A stretch of DNA of 19,459 bases, from positions 1 to 19,459 of the forward strand of contig JBIKYT010000039.1 in NCBI GenBank assembly GCA_044355095.1, in the 5' to 3' direction. Position numbers and translations under genes: made by a program. Positions 1 to 7,694 of this stretch are shown here, one piece after another (within the stretch, counting starts at the first letter, position 1; each line of letters starts with the position of its first letter). Source of the stretch: Casp-actino8 sp044355095 (GTDB taxonomy: Bacteria; Actinomycetota; Acidimicrobiia; Acidimicrobiales; Ilumatobacteraceae). The notes below the pieces were generated by a model, which made no database searches, was not told where the DNA came from, and saw nothing but the letters and a program-made list of their open reading frames with translations.

Positions 1-22
1 ATCCCCCGCCGAAGCGGGGGAT
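1..22 (-). terminator. Intrinsic terminator hairpin after tRNA-Pro
   Basis: Positions 1-9 and 14-22 form a perfect 9-bp GC-rich stem closed by a four-base loop. On the minus strand the loop reads TTCG between C and G, the exceptionally stable C(UUCG)G tetraloop often seen in terminators. It lies 9 bases past the 3' end of the minus-strand tRNA-Pro, the right place to end that transcript. Any U-run would lie outside the window, so termination is inferred from the hairpin and its position. Confidence 0.7.
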
Positions 23-31
23 GTGTGCTGG

Positions 32-106
32 TCGGGGTGAGAGGATTTGAACCTCCGGCCTCCACGTCCCGAACGTGGCGCGCTAGCCAAGCTGCGCTAC
101 ACCCCG
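32..106 (-). tRNA. tRNA-Pro (anticodon CGG)
   Basis: Read on the minus strand this folds as a complete cloverleaf. The acceptor stem is CGGGGTG pairing with CACCCCG, with A as discriminator. The D arm is GCGC-rich, as is usual for proline tRNAs. The anticodon stem CCACG/CGTGG encloses the loop TTCGGGA, so the anticodon is CGG and the tRNA reads CCG codons. The T arm contains GTTCAAATC. No CCA is encoded. The terminator-like hairpin at 1-22 lies just downstream. Confidence 0.95.
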
Positions 107-167
107 ATGGTGCAGGAGTCCGATCCTATAGGGAATGGGCAGTTTCCCCTAACTGCACAACTGGGAT

Positions 168-200
168 TTGACCAACGTTCCCCCAACCCCCGTTTAGTCT
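168..200 (+). promoter_or_regulatory. Possible promoter of the lipoprotein gene
   Basis: A TTGACC box at 168-173 resembles a -35 element and TAGTCT at 195-200 fits the actinobacterial -10 pattern TAnnnT. The spacer of 21 bases is longer than ideal, so only the -10 is moderately credible. A start about 7 bases downstream would leave a leader of roughly 20 bases containing the strong ribosome binding site GAGGAG at 217-222. The rest of the 122-base gap between the tRNA and the gene shows nothing else. Confidence 0.3.
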
Positions 201-228
201 GAGCCAAGAGAATTGCGAGGAGCCAAAT

Positions 229-963
229 ATGAATCTGAAGTTTTTGCAAAGGTTCAGTGCGGGTGTTTTGGGCTTGGGGTTACTCATCGGATGCAGTGGT
301 TCGGTTGGCACAGGCACCGAGGGTTCGACCACGGTTTCAGAAGTGCCGATTACTGAGGCACCGACGACTTCGGTCGAGATGCCAACACCATCATCGCCAG
401 TTGATCTCCGGCCGGCTTGTTCAATGTCGGCGGTTGATCCCAATGAGACGAATCCGATTGGACAGTCGATCGAAGGTCTGGCCATCCTTGAATGCATTGG
501 CGACTGGATGATCACGCAGAGCTATCCCGACTGTGGCAATTGCGAAGGCGTGACGCCGTTTCACATTGAAGACAACGCGTGGAAAATGTATGACCCGATT
601 TACATCTACTGCTACTCGGTTCCTGATGACTACGGACCCGAGCCCGAAGGCACAATAACTAGTGAGAGTTTTATCTTCACGACACTTCAAATTGCGATTG
701 CGGGTTATCCCTGCGACGAAACCAATAAGGGTTATCAGCCTGAAAGCGCTGCGGAACCTCTGCGGTACGGCGACACTGGTCCACGGGTCACGGCCTTACA
801 ACAAGCCCTGTCTGACATTGGCTTTTTCTTGATCTCGGTGGATGGCGCTTATGGACCAGAAACAATTCGTGCTGTGATGAACTTTCAGTGGTATCACTTA
901 ATTTCTGCGGACGGCATCGCTGGTTCACGCGTTCACGAGTTGTTGGACATTACGTACCCGTAA
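229..963 (+). CDS. Secreted lipoprotein with C-terminal peptidoglycan-binding domain
   Basis: A predicted membrane-anchored exported protein of 244 residues. Residues 1-21 form a lipoprotein signal peptide with lipobox LIGC, so Cys22 is the likely lipidated residue. A Ser/Thr/Pro-rich linker of about 35 residues follows. The middle part (about 60-170) matches nothing I recognise and has six cysteines (64, 89, 102, 105, 128, 162), which could form three disulfides outside the cell. Residues about 178-240 are a PG_binding_1 domain, with LRYGDTGPRVTALQQAL and the DGAYGPET turn, which binds cell-wall peptidoglycan in related proteins. The start is well supported by GAGGAG six bases upstream. The stop codon directly abuts that of the convergent gene. 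No catalytic domain is visible, so a structural or sensing role at the wall is inference. Confidence 0.85.
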   Translation: MNLKFLQRFSAGVLGLGLLIGCSGSVGTGTEGSTTVSEVPITEAPTTSVEMPTPSSPVDLRPACSMSAVDPNETNPIGQSIEGLAILECIGDWMITQSYPDCGNCEGVTPFHIEDNAWKMYDPIYIYCYSVPDDYGPEPEGTITSESFIFTTLQIAIAGYPCDETNKGYQPESAAEPLRYGDTGPRVTALQQALSDIGFFLISVDGAYGPETIRAVMNFQWYHLISADGIAGSRVHELLDITYP

Positions 964-1428
964 TCAGTTGGCGGTTGCGACTTCAACTTCTGTTGCGGCA
1001 ACTTCTTCAACTATTTCTTCAACGACCGGTTCATCAACTGCGGGGATTCCTTCAGCAAAGCAACCGCCACCGGCAATGGCCTTGCTTGCTCGGCGGAGAC
1101 GCAACGCATCAAGCGGCTTAATGAGCCATCCATCGGCGCCACTACGACGAGCCATGTGCACATCGGCTTGACGATCAAGCAACATCAAGATCGGAACATG
1201 GGGCAACGTGCCGCCACTTTCGTCGAGACGTAGATCCATGGTCACGGCAATGCCACCCATGGTGCCGATCTGCATATCGAGAATCACGAGGTCGGGGGTA
1301 CGACCTTTGACGACTTCAACGACCGAACGTCCGTCGCGACAATGGGTGAAAGTTGTTTCGGGACCGCCAAGGGCGGCGACGACTTCGTCGACCAGCCAGT
1401 CAGCGTCGGTAGCCAGGATCACATGCAC
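964..1428 (-). CDS. Single-domain response-regulator (receiver) protein
   Basis: A stand-alone CheY-like receiver domain without an output domain. From the GTG at 1428 it has 154 residues. The acidic pair is in ATDAD (D8, D10), the phosphoacceptor aspartate is D51 in LVILDMQ, and the conserved lysine is K104 in WLIKPLD. The beta-4 Thr/Ser switch residue is not seen; the region reads PILMLLDRQ. An acidic, Val/Glu-rich tail of about 25 residues ends the protein. The open frame extends back to 1524, overlapping the upstream ATPase gene by 86 bases in Pro-rich, non-domain sequence, so the GTG at 1428 (10 bases past the upstream stop, with GAGG about 13 bases before it) is preferred; GTG at 1422 is also possible. 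It is the last gene of a three-gene unit with two Get3-like ATPases. No histidine kinase is nearby, so its partner is unknown. Confidence 0.8.
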   Translation of the reverse strand: MHVILATDADWLVDEVVAALGGPETTFTHCRDGRSVVEVVKGRTPDLVILDMQIGTMGGIAVTMDLRLDESGGTLPHVPILMLLDRQADVHMARRSGADGWLIKPLDALRLRRASKAIAGGGCFAEGIPAVDEPVVEEIVEEVAATEVEVATAN

Positions 1429-1438
1429 GTCTGAAACG

Positions 1439-2545
1439 CTACCTCGTGGCGGTGGCGGCGACGAGATCCCGCCCCAAATCGGCGATGGCAATGAGATCAT
1501 GAACGTCTTGGGCTCGCTGATCAAGTTTCACCACGAGGGCCGACCCGACGGCGTCGAGTAGGGGTTTCAAGGTGGCTTCTTCGGCCTGCACGATGTGGCG
1601 CAGGTGAGCCATATTGCGATGGAGAGCGGCCAGATCGGCATCGCCTTCTTTATCGGCCTTTCGCCCTGCGGTCATTGACGCAGAGGCTGAGCCCTTGCCG
1701 AATTTTGGCTGTAGGCGGTTGATGATGAGTCCGGTCACTGGGGTGCCAACTCGCGCCAGTTCATCGGTGAAAAAGATCGCTTCGCGAATGGTGTCGTGAT
1801 GCGCCGAAGCCACCACCACATATTTACTGTCCTGTGATTTCAACAAAGTCTGAACGGCGAGAGCACGCTGACGAAAACCTTCTTCAATTCCTTCAAAGGC
1901 TTGAAAGAAGTTGATGGCATCGGCCAACACATCGGCACCAATGACGCGGCCAATTGTTTTCAAAATTGGTTGGGCCGCAAAGTTCAAGACTCGCAGTCCG
2001 CCGCGAGCAGGCATCACTAACCAGCGATACACGCGGTGGTCAAGAAAGTTCATGAGCTTTTGCGGAGCCTCAAGAAAATCGAGAGCCTCACGAGTTGGTG
2101 GAGTATCAACGATCACGAGATCAAATCGATCGTCGTTGAATAACTCGTACAGTTTTTCGGCTGCCATGTATTCTTGGCTGCCCGACAGACGACTCGCAAT
2201 ATTGCTATAGAACGGATTTGTCAAAATCGCCTGTTCTTGTTGCTTATTTCGCGACTGTCGACGGATCACTTCATCAAATGTGGCGCGTGCATCAAGCATC
2301 ATGGCCCACAGTTCGCCCGAACATTCGTGTTGTACCCGCGAAGGTTCGTTACTTAATTCGGATAAACCAAGAGCATCGGCCAAACGTTTTGCTGGGTCAA
2401 TGGTGATCAACACAACCCGTCGACCAATTTCGGCCGCTTGCATTGCTAACGCGGCAGCAGTTGTTGTTTTGCCAACTCCACCCGAGCCACAGCACACCAC
2501 GATGCGCGAAGTCGAAATGACATCGCGGAAATTCTTCTTACTCAT
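1439..2545 (-). CDS. ArsA/Get3-like ATPase, second of pair (Rv3680/BagB type)
   Basis: A 368-residue cytoplasmic P-loop ATPase of the ArsA/GET3 (anion-transporting ATPase) family. The deviant Walker A motif GSGGVGKTTT lies at residues 20-29, followed by LITIDPAKRLADALGL, which closely resembles the second mycobacterial member Rv3680. The switch-like VIVDTPPTREALDFL follows later. In eukaryotes Get3 delivers tail-anchored proteins to membranes and ArsA drives arsenite export. No arsenical pump or arsenic regulator is nearby, so a Get3-like or stress-related chaperone role, as proposed for the mycobacterial pair, is more likely. Its ATG overlaps the end of the upstream partner by four bases (ATGA), indicating translational coupling and probably a heteromeric complex. 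Confidence 0.9.
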   Translation of the reverse strand: MSKKNFRDVISTSRIVVCCGSGGVGKTTTAAALAMQAAEIGRRVVLITIDPAKRLADALGLSELSNEPSRVQHECSGELWAMMLDARATFDEVIRRQSRNKQQEQAILTNPFYSNIASRLSGSQEYMAAEKLYELFNDDRFDLVIVDTPPTREALDFLEAPQKLMNFLDHRVYRWLVMPARGGLRVLNFAAQPILKTIGRVIGADVLADAINFFQAFEGIEEGFRQRALAVQTLLKSQDSKYVVVASAHHDTIREAIFFTDELARVGTPVTGLIINRLQPKFGKGSASASMTAGRKADKEGDADLAALHRNMAHLRHIVQAEEATLKPLLDAVGSALVVKLDQRAQDVHDLIAIADLGRDLVAATATR

Positions 2546-3507
2546 GATTGTGTGCTCACTTCTGCAAGCAAAACTTTTGCCAAAGTTTTGATATCGCCGG
2601 TCGATAAGCCTGCACTTGCAATATGTGGCAACGAAATCGATCCGGTCGCAACAAGTTGATTGACTCGCTCAACTGCGTGGGCGTGCATCGCGCATCGTGA
2701 TGCTCGATAGCGCGCCGCATCACCAAGTTCGCCTTCGGGCAATTGATCCTTCGCCACGAGGGCAGTGATGTCAGGAGCCTGATCGACTCCGTTGATCACA
2801 ACTGGTCCGAAATGAACCCCAACGGTCTCTGCGAGCAGGGCGGTGGTTTCCACGAGTTCGTTGACGGGAGTTGTCTCGGGCAGCGTCACCATGATCACGC
2901 GACACTTTTCGGGGTTGTGCAACATGGCCAGAACTTCGTTGGCCTGCGAATGCAAAGGGCCCCCGCTGATCGTTTTGGCCATGGCTGCGGGGGACTGCAG
3001 GAAGGAAATGGCATGTCCGGCGGCTGGGCCGTCAACGATGATCAGGTCGTGGTCGCCTTCTGGACCAGCGATACCAACCAAATGTTTGAGTTTGCCCAAG
3101 ACCAAAAGGTCATCGATTCCCGGGGCAGCGCTGGCGACCACGTCCACGACCCCAGTTGAGACCAAGCGCTTGGCCAAACGGGCGAGTCCTTGGGTGCCCA
3201 AGTAGTCCTGAAGGGCATCGCTGGCGGTCAAAGTGCGCAGCAGAATTGAGCCCGTCTTTGTTGGTCCGAGTCCGCTGGCAATCAGGGTGCCTTCATATTC
3301 TGAGCCAGCGTCGGAGGATCCACCCAGCAGATCGCCGAGCCCCTGCCGCGAGTCAATGGTCACAACCAGTACCCGAAGTCCGAGATCGGCTGAGGCGCGT
3401 GCCATCGCAGCCGTTACGGTTGTCTTGCCGACACCACCCTTGCCGGCCACCACCAGCATCCGCGACATGGTGAACAACGGGTCAATATTTTTCTTTTTCG
3501 GAGACAC
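2542..3507 (-). CDS. ArsA/Get3-like ATPase, first of pair (Rv3679/BagA type)
   Basis: A 321-residue paralogue of the next gene. The Walker A motif GKGGVGKTT is at residues 22-30, and VTIDSRQGLGDLLGG replaces the DPAKR motif of its partner. The RQG signature is also found in mycobacterial Rv3679, so gene order and motif differences both match the Rv3679-Rv3680 pair. The substrate side (DLIIVDGPAAGHAISFLQSP) corresponds to switch II of Get3. The longest frame starts at GTG 3507, only 2 bases from the GTG of the divergent gene at 3510 and without a clear ribosome binding site. ATG 3468 (MSRMLVVAGKGG) is a realistic alternative that keeps the whole domain. A tight four-base overlap with the partner suggests the two proteins act together. 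Confidence 0.88.
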   Translation of the reverse strand: MSPKKKNIDPLFTMSRMLVVAGKGGVGKTTVTAAMARASADLGLRVLVVTIDSRQGLGDLLGGSSDAGSEYEGTLIASGLGPTKTGSILLRTLTASDALQDYLGTQGLARLAKRLVSTGVVDVVASAAPGIDDLLVLGKLKHLVGIAGPEGDHDLIIVDGPAAGHAISFLQSPAAMAKTISGGPLHSQANEVLAMLHNPEKCRVIMVTLPETTPVNELVETTALLAETVGVHFGPVVINGVDQAPDITALVAKDQLPEGELGDAARYRASRCAMHAHAVERVNQLVATGSISLPHIASAGLSTGDIKTLAKVLLAEVSTQS

Positions 3508-3509
3508 TC

Positions 3510-4892
3510 GTGCGCAGACTAGCCATCCTCTTCATTGCCGTCGGCTCCGTGCTCGGCTTTATTGATGTGGCACATGCGTCATCAGGCACCGAACCGCCCA
3601 CTCAAGAGGCGGTCACCACAAGCGCCGAAGTCACTGCGACTGGTTTGGCGCCAGTTGACGTGCTGCAAGTGTCGGGCCTCATCGACAACATCATCGTTGA
3701 CGCGATCAACAACGCGATCTCTGATGCTGAAACCAATGGCGCCCAAGCTCTGATTCTGCAGATCAACTCAAAGGCCTCGTTAGTGGGTCGCGATGAAATG
3801 CGCGATCTATATAACCGGATCGCCAACGCGACTGTTCCAGTGGCGATTTGGGTCGGGCCTTCTGGTTCGAAAGCCACTGGTCTGGGCGCTCAACTTTTGT
3901 CAGCAGCCGATGCCACCGGAATGGCACCTGGCACTCGTATCGGAAAGTCGGGCACACCGCTTGTTGACAATGTCGACTTTGGTGAAGCAACTGATCAGTT
4001 GCGCACCGAAACACTTGGCTTCCAAGATGCTCGTCGTGCTGGAGCATTGAAACTTGAAATCAGCGATGAAGGTGCACCCACCATTCGCAACATGGTCTAT
4101 GCACTTGATGGATTAATCATTGATGGCGTCACGCTTGATACCGCCGTTGAAACCCTCAACGACGACGGCAATGTTTCGAATGACATCACCACAGTTCGTT
4201 TCCACAAACTTGGTTTGTGGGCACAGATGTTGCACACATCGGCAAGTCCGCCAGTCGCGTACTTGTTTTTGATTATTGGTCTCGCGCTGTTGATCTTTGA
4301 ATTCTTCACTGCCGGTATCGGCGTGGCAGGTGTTGTTGGCGCAGTTCTGCTGATGCTTTCTTTCTACGGTCTTGGCGAACTGCCCGAACGTAACTGGGCA
4401 CTCATCTTGATGTTCGTTTCAATGCTTGCGTTCTCTATCGATGTGCAAGTTGGCATTCCAAGATTTTGGACTGGCGTTGGTCTGGTTGGTTTTACGGTTT
4501 CATCGATCTTCCTGTTTCCCGTCGTTGATCAGCATTCGCTGCAAGTGTCATGGTTGAGTTTGCTCGTAGGCATTGGCGGTATTGCTCTCACTTTTATTTC
4601 GGGTATGCCCAGCATGACCAGGACACGCTTTGCGACTCCCACAGTTGGGCGCGAGCGTCTGATTGGCGAAGTCGGTATGGCGGTCTCGGACATCAGTCCT
4701 GACGGCGCTGTACAAATTGGGCCAGCCCGTTGGAAGGCTCGCACAAACCGTGCAACTCCAGTGAAGAGTGGCGAAATGGCGAGAGTCGTGGCCATTGACG
4801 GAATTGTCTTGCAGGTCGAGCCTGAAGAAGGTGGAGCGCGTGACTATCGCGAACGTCGACCCAAAGAAGCCGCGACAACTGAAGAAAACTAA
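3510..4892 (+). CDS. NfeD-family membrane protein with degenerate ClpP-like domain
   Basis: A 460-residue long-form NfeD protein. Residues 1-24 are a signal peptide (cleavage near AHA-SS). Residues about 45-215 are a ClpP/SppA-like extracytoplasmic domain (VLQVSGLIDNIIVDAINNAI, later MAPGTRIG). Several membrane segments lie between about 248 and 365, and a small NfeD OB-fold domain at about 380-436 (IGEVGMAVSDISPDGAVQIG). In active members the oxyanion strand reads D-TPGG and a serine sits near ASAG. Here those places read INSKASLVG and SKATGLGAQ, with Gly124 where the serine is expected, so the protease is probably inactive. Active relatives are membrane proteases often paired with a slipin/flotillin gene, but none follows here. 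The GTG start is supported by GGAG at 3500-3503 with six-base spacing. Confidence 0.85.
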   Translation: MRRLAILFIAVGSVLGFIDVAHASSGTEPPTQEAVTTSAEVTATGLAPVDVLQVSGLIDNIIVDAINNAISDAETNGAQALILQINSKASLVGRDEMRDLYNRIANATVPVAIWVGPSGSKATGLGAQLLSAADATGMAPGTRIGKSGTPLVDNVDFGEATDQLRTETLGFQDARRAGALKLEISDEGAPTIRNMVYALDGLIIDGVTLDTAVETLNDDGNVSNDITTVRFHKLGLWAQMLHTSASPPVAYLFLIIGLALLIFEFFTAGIGVAGVVGAVLLMLSFYGLGELPERNWALILMFVSMLAFSIDVQVGIPRFWTGVGLVGFTVSSIFLFPVVDQHSLQVSWLSLLVGIGGIALTFISGMPSMTRTRFATPTVGRERLIGEVGMAVSDISPDGAVQIGPARWKARTNRATPVKSGEMARVVAIDGIVLQVEPEEGGARDYRERRPKEAATTEEN

Positions 4893-4902
4893 CGAACTCG
4901 CA

Positions 4903-5352
4903 ATGAGTGATTCAGAGCAAACGCGGCGCATGTTGGCGATCAGCGCTTACAACAATGCTTCTGACATTCTTGATCGCAGCGAGCTTTCTGAAGAAGACGC
5001 ATATCGAGCATTATGTGAAGCACTGGCTTCACGTGCGCTTTGGGAGCCCATCGGCAATGCCATGAATTTGTTGATCGGTGATTGGCAAGTCGCACGAGCA
5101 CTCACCGTAAACGGCATGGCCGAAGATGCCGTGACGCTGATTGAATCGGCAATCGCGCGAGCGATTGAAAACGCAGTTGATGATTGGTTGATCGCTTCAC
5201 TGCATGAGGGATATTCGCGGGCATTGTTGAATGCCGATGACGAACGCTATGGCGATGTGTACATGGTGACGGTGCAATTGATTGCCGGAATCAGCGATCT
5301 TGAAGATCGTTCAATTATTGAATCGCAATTTGCCGACCTGCCCATGCCCTAA
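4903..5352 (+). CDS. Hypothetical helical protein
   Basis: I do not recognise this 149-residue protein. It has no signal peptide or membrane segment and looks almost entirely alpha-helical, acidic and cytoplasmic, with alternating Ala/Leu/Glu stretches (EDAYRALCEALASRALWEP, AVTLIESAIARAIENAVDD) that could form TPR-like or helical-repeat hairpins. The frame is open back to 4768, but that part overlaps the NfeD gene and is out of character, so ATG 4903, 10 bases after the NfeD stop, is chosen; the ribosome binding site is weak. It lies between nfeD-like and AlkB-family genes on the same strand and is probably cotranscribed with them. Function unknown. Confidence 0.7.
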   Translation: MSDSEQTRRMLAISAYNNASDILDRSELSEEDAYRALCEALASRALWEPIGNAMNLLIGDWQVARALTVNGMAEDAVTLIESAIARAIENAVDDWLIASLHEGYSRALLNADDERYGDVYMVTVQLIAGISDLEDRSIIESQFADLPMP

Positions 5353-5366
5353 AAATTGGTGACCGT

Positions 5367-5972
5367 ATGAGCCTTTTTGACGAGCCACTCATGCAACCGC
5401 AAGAACTATTGCCTTTCGACGGCAGTGCGTTTTATCGTCCGGGATTTTTTGATTCAGGGGACAGTGAGCGCATGTTTCGCAACATCATGGATGAGACTCC
5501 TTGGGAAGCGCGCAACATCATTTTGTTTGGCAAAGAAGTTCCCCAGCCACGATTGGCATGTTGGTATGGAGACTTGGCGTATTCGTATTCGGGAATCACA
5601 CTTGATCCTCGACCAATGACTCCAACTTTGCTGGAGATTAAGCGCCGCTGTGAAGATGCGGCATCGGCGAAATTTAACTCGGTGTTGGTCAATCTGTATC
5701 GCGATGGTCAGGACTCGATGGGTCTGCACGCAGATGACGAACCCGAACTTGGGTCAGAGCCGGTTATTGCATCAGTGAGCTTTGGTGGAGAACGCAACTT
5801 TCGTCTGCGGCATCGTGAGAACAAAGAATTGCGGCAGACTTCTTTAGCATCAGGTTCGCTGCTCGTGATGAGTGGATTGTCACAGGCGTGTTGGATGCAT
5901 GACATTCCAAAGACCAAGAAGTTCGTGGCTCCGCGCATCAATCTGACTTTTCGCTATATCTATAACGTTTGA
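5367..5972 (+). CDS. AlkB-family 2-oxoglutarate/Fe(II) dioxygenase
   Basis: A 201-residue 2OG-Fe(II) oxygenase of the AlkB family, enzymes that typically repair N-alkylated nucleobases by oxidative demethylation. The motif NLYRDGQDSMGLHADDEPELG carries the iron ligands H121 and D123. The third ligand is H178 in CWMHDIPK, and RINLTFR (R190, R196) supplies the 2OG-binding arginine. ASVSFGGERNFRLRH is also typical of the ALKBH2/3-like and bacterial members. Length is normal. It follows the hypothetical gene by 14 bases and ends 11 bases before the convergent selB stop. Substrate (DNA or RNA) cannot be told from sequence. Confidence 0.9.
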   Translation: MSLFDEPLMQPQELLPFDGSAFYRPGFFDSGDSERMFRNIMDETPWEARNIILFGKEVPQPRLACWYGDLAYSYSGITLDPRPMTPTLLEIKRRCEDAASAKFNSVLVNLYRDGQDSMGLHADDEPELGSEPVIASVSFGGERNFRLRHRENKELRQTSLASGSLLVMSGLSQACWMHDIPKTKKFVAPRINLTFRYIYNV

Positions 5973-5983
5973 ATCAAAGATAT

Positions 5984-7693
5984 TTAGATTTTTGGTCCAG
6001 CAATACGTACGTCGCCCCGTCGTCGAGTCATGGCCCGAGCATCAAGTTCGCCGGCTAACGGAACCGCGTGTTTGCGAGTGACCCCAAGCGCTTCGCGAAA
6101 TTGCGACATGGTGAAACCCTCAGGATTGTTGTGCAGAAGCTGAGACGCAATTGTTTTTGCGGTTTCAAGAGCCGATACATGAAACCATTCACCTTCGCGT
6201 TCAAATAGCAGCCCGGCCTTGGCGAGGCGTCGTAACTCTGGCGGCGTGATGCCAAGTGGTGAGCGAGGAGCGCAACCGTCAGATTTCAATTGCTCAATAA
6301 TGGGGTGATCAAGAAGGGGATCATGAACTCCTACCAAGGTGACACGACCATGAACTATTGACACTTGGGGGAGAGTCGTGACAACCAAACGCTCACGTTC
6401 GTTGAATTCAAGAAGATCGATTCCGGTGTCACCTGATTTTGTGATCTGTGACTCAATAGCAGCGATGGTGGTGGCAAGAACATCTGGATCCACAATCCAT
6501 TCACCGAATTGCGCTTCTCGTTTTTCTCCAGTGAGAAGTGAGAGTGAACTCGCGGTGATCCAATTGTGTTCGTTTACGACACGATCAACAGAACGCGACG
6601 GCCGAGCTCGAGAAGCGGGCAATTTCGGTGCGACATCAAGAATTTCGCCGCCGCCAACAGTTTCTGAACGCCCGCTTTCGCGCAACACATAACGATCGCC
6701 CGGCAGTAATGGCACTGCCCGTGAAAGGTGCAATCGCACCAGACCTTCGTGGCCAGGTGCAATCGATTCGGGTCCTAGAACTCGTACGCGTGTCGGTATT
6801 TCATCCGAACCAACATGTACGGTGAAAGCGCCACGGCGTGACACGACATGTTTCAATGAACCAAGTACTTGAAGCGATGCATCAACTCGGTCGGAGAGAT
6901 GCCAATTATTTTCGTGAATGACCACATTGCCGCGAATAATTTCTGAGTGATCAATGCCCGACAGATTGAGAGCCACGCGATGACCAGGCTCAATCATCTC
7001 GACGGCTTGGCCCAAAGTTTGAATTCCGCGAATCTTGGCCTCGCGACCTGATGGCGTGATGAGCACATTGTCGCCAATAGCAAATGAACCGTCGGTCAAG
7101 GTTCCGGTCACAACAGTGCCACTTCCTTTGGCGGCGAATACTCGGTCAATGAAAAGGCGTGGTCGCTGATGATCAATTGAGGGATTGCTTGTAATCGCGA
7201 GTGCATTAAGTGCAGAGATGAAGTCATCGAGTCCTTCGCCAGTTGTCGCACTCAATTGCAGAATCGGTGCATCCTGCAGAAAAGTCTCGGCAACGTGATC
7301 GGCGATATCCATCATTGCAAGTTCGCGATCATCAGCATCGCAGAGATCAATTTTTGTGAGGGCAATGATTCCGTGGGTGACCCCAACAAGTTGCATGATG
7401 CGCAAATGCTCTTCGGTCTGTGGCTTCCAACCCTCGTGGCCATCTACCACCAAGATGCAGGCGTTGATTCCCCCGACGCCGGCCAACATATTGCCGATGA
7501 ATTTGGTGTGACCAGGCACGTCAATGAATGCGAGGTTTTCGCCGGTTGGTAACTGCATGTGGGCAAAACCAAGATCGATGGTGAGTCCACGTTCTTGTTC
7601 TTCAATCAAGCGGTCAAGATTAATGCCAGTGAGGCGGCGAATCAATGTTGACTTGCCATGATCAACATGGCCGGCAGTGGCAATGATGCGCAT
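5984..7693 (-). CDS. selB: Selenocysteine-specific translation elongation factor SelB
   Basis: SelB is the GTPase that brings selenocysteinyl-tRNA to UGA codons marked by a SECIS hairpin. The 569-residue protein starts with the G1 motif GHVDHGKS (residues 8-15), then switch I ERGLTIDLGF, G3 DVPGH (58-62) and G4 TKID (113-116). EF-Tu-like beta-barrel domains follow. The C-terminal winged helices that bind SECIS RNA are present, ending with the characteristic GVTRKHAVPLAGELDARAMT and RRRGDVRI. It is slightly shorter than E. coli SelB (614). The ATG at 7693 is one base past the selA stop; an in-frame ATG at 7720 would overlap selA and add nine non-conserved residues. It is translationally coupled to selA. 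Confidence 0.95.
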   Translation of the reverse strand: MRIIATAGHVDHGKSTLIRRLTGINLDRLIEEQERGLTIDLGFAHMQLPTGENLAFIDVPGHTKFIGNMLAGVGGINACILVVDGHEGWKPQTEEHLRIMQLVGVTHGIIALTKIDLCDADDRELAMMDIADHVAETFLQDAPILQLSATTGEGLDDFISALNALAITSNPSIDHQRPRLFIDRVFAAKGSGTVVTGTLTDGSFAIGDNVLITPSGREAKIRGIQTLGQAVEMIEPGHRVALNLSGIDHSEIIRGNVVIHENNWHLSDRVDASLQVLGSLKHVVSRRGAFTVHVGSDEIPTRVRVLGPESIAPGHEGLVRLHLSRAVPLLPGDRYVLRESGRSETVGGGEILDVAPKLPASRARPSRSVDRVVNEHNWITASSLSLLTGEKREAQFGEWIVDPDVLATTIAAIESQITKSGDTGIDLLEFNERERLVVTTLPQVSIVHGRVTLVGVHDPLLDHPIIEQLKSDGCAPRSPLGITPPELRRLAKAGLLFEREGEWFHVSALETAKTIASQLLHNNPEGFTMSQFREALGVTRKHAVPLAGELDARAMTRRRGDVRIAGPKI

Positions 7694-7694
7694 G

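Noticed and set aside
1429..1524. Longer N-terminus for the receiver-domain protein
   Set aside because: The extra 32 residues overlap the upstream ATPase gene by 86 bases and are Pro/Gly-rich with no receiver homology, so the GTG at 1428 was preferred.
2743..3159. Plus-strand open frame of 138 codons
   Set aside because: It is antisense to the first Get3-like ATPase, which has strong family motifs; the translation shows none.
1439..3507. Arsenite efflux (ars) operon
   Set aside because: The ATPases belong to the ArsA family, but there is no arsB/acr3, arsR, arsC or arsD nearby, and their motifs fit the Rv3679/Rv3680-type Get3-like pair better.
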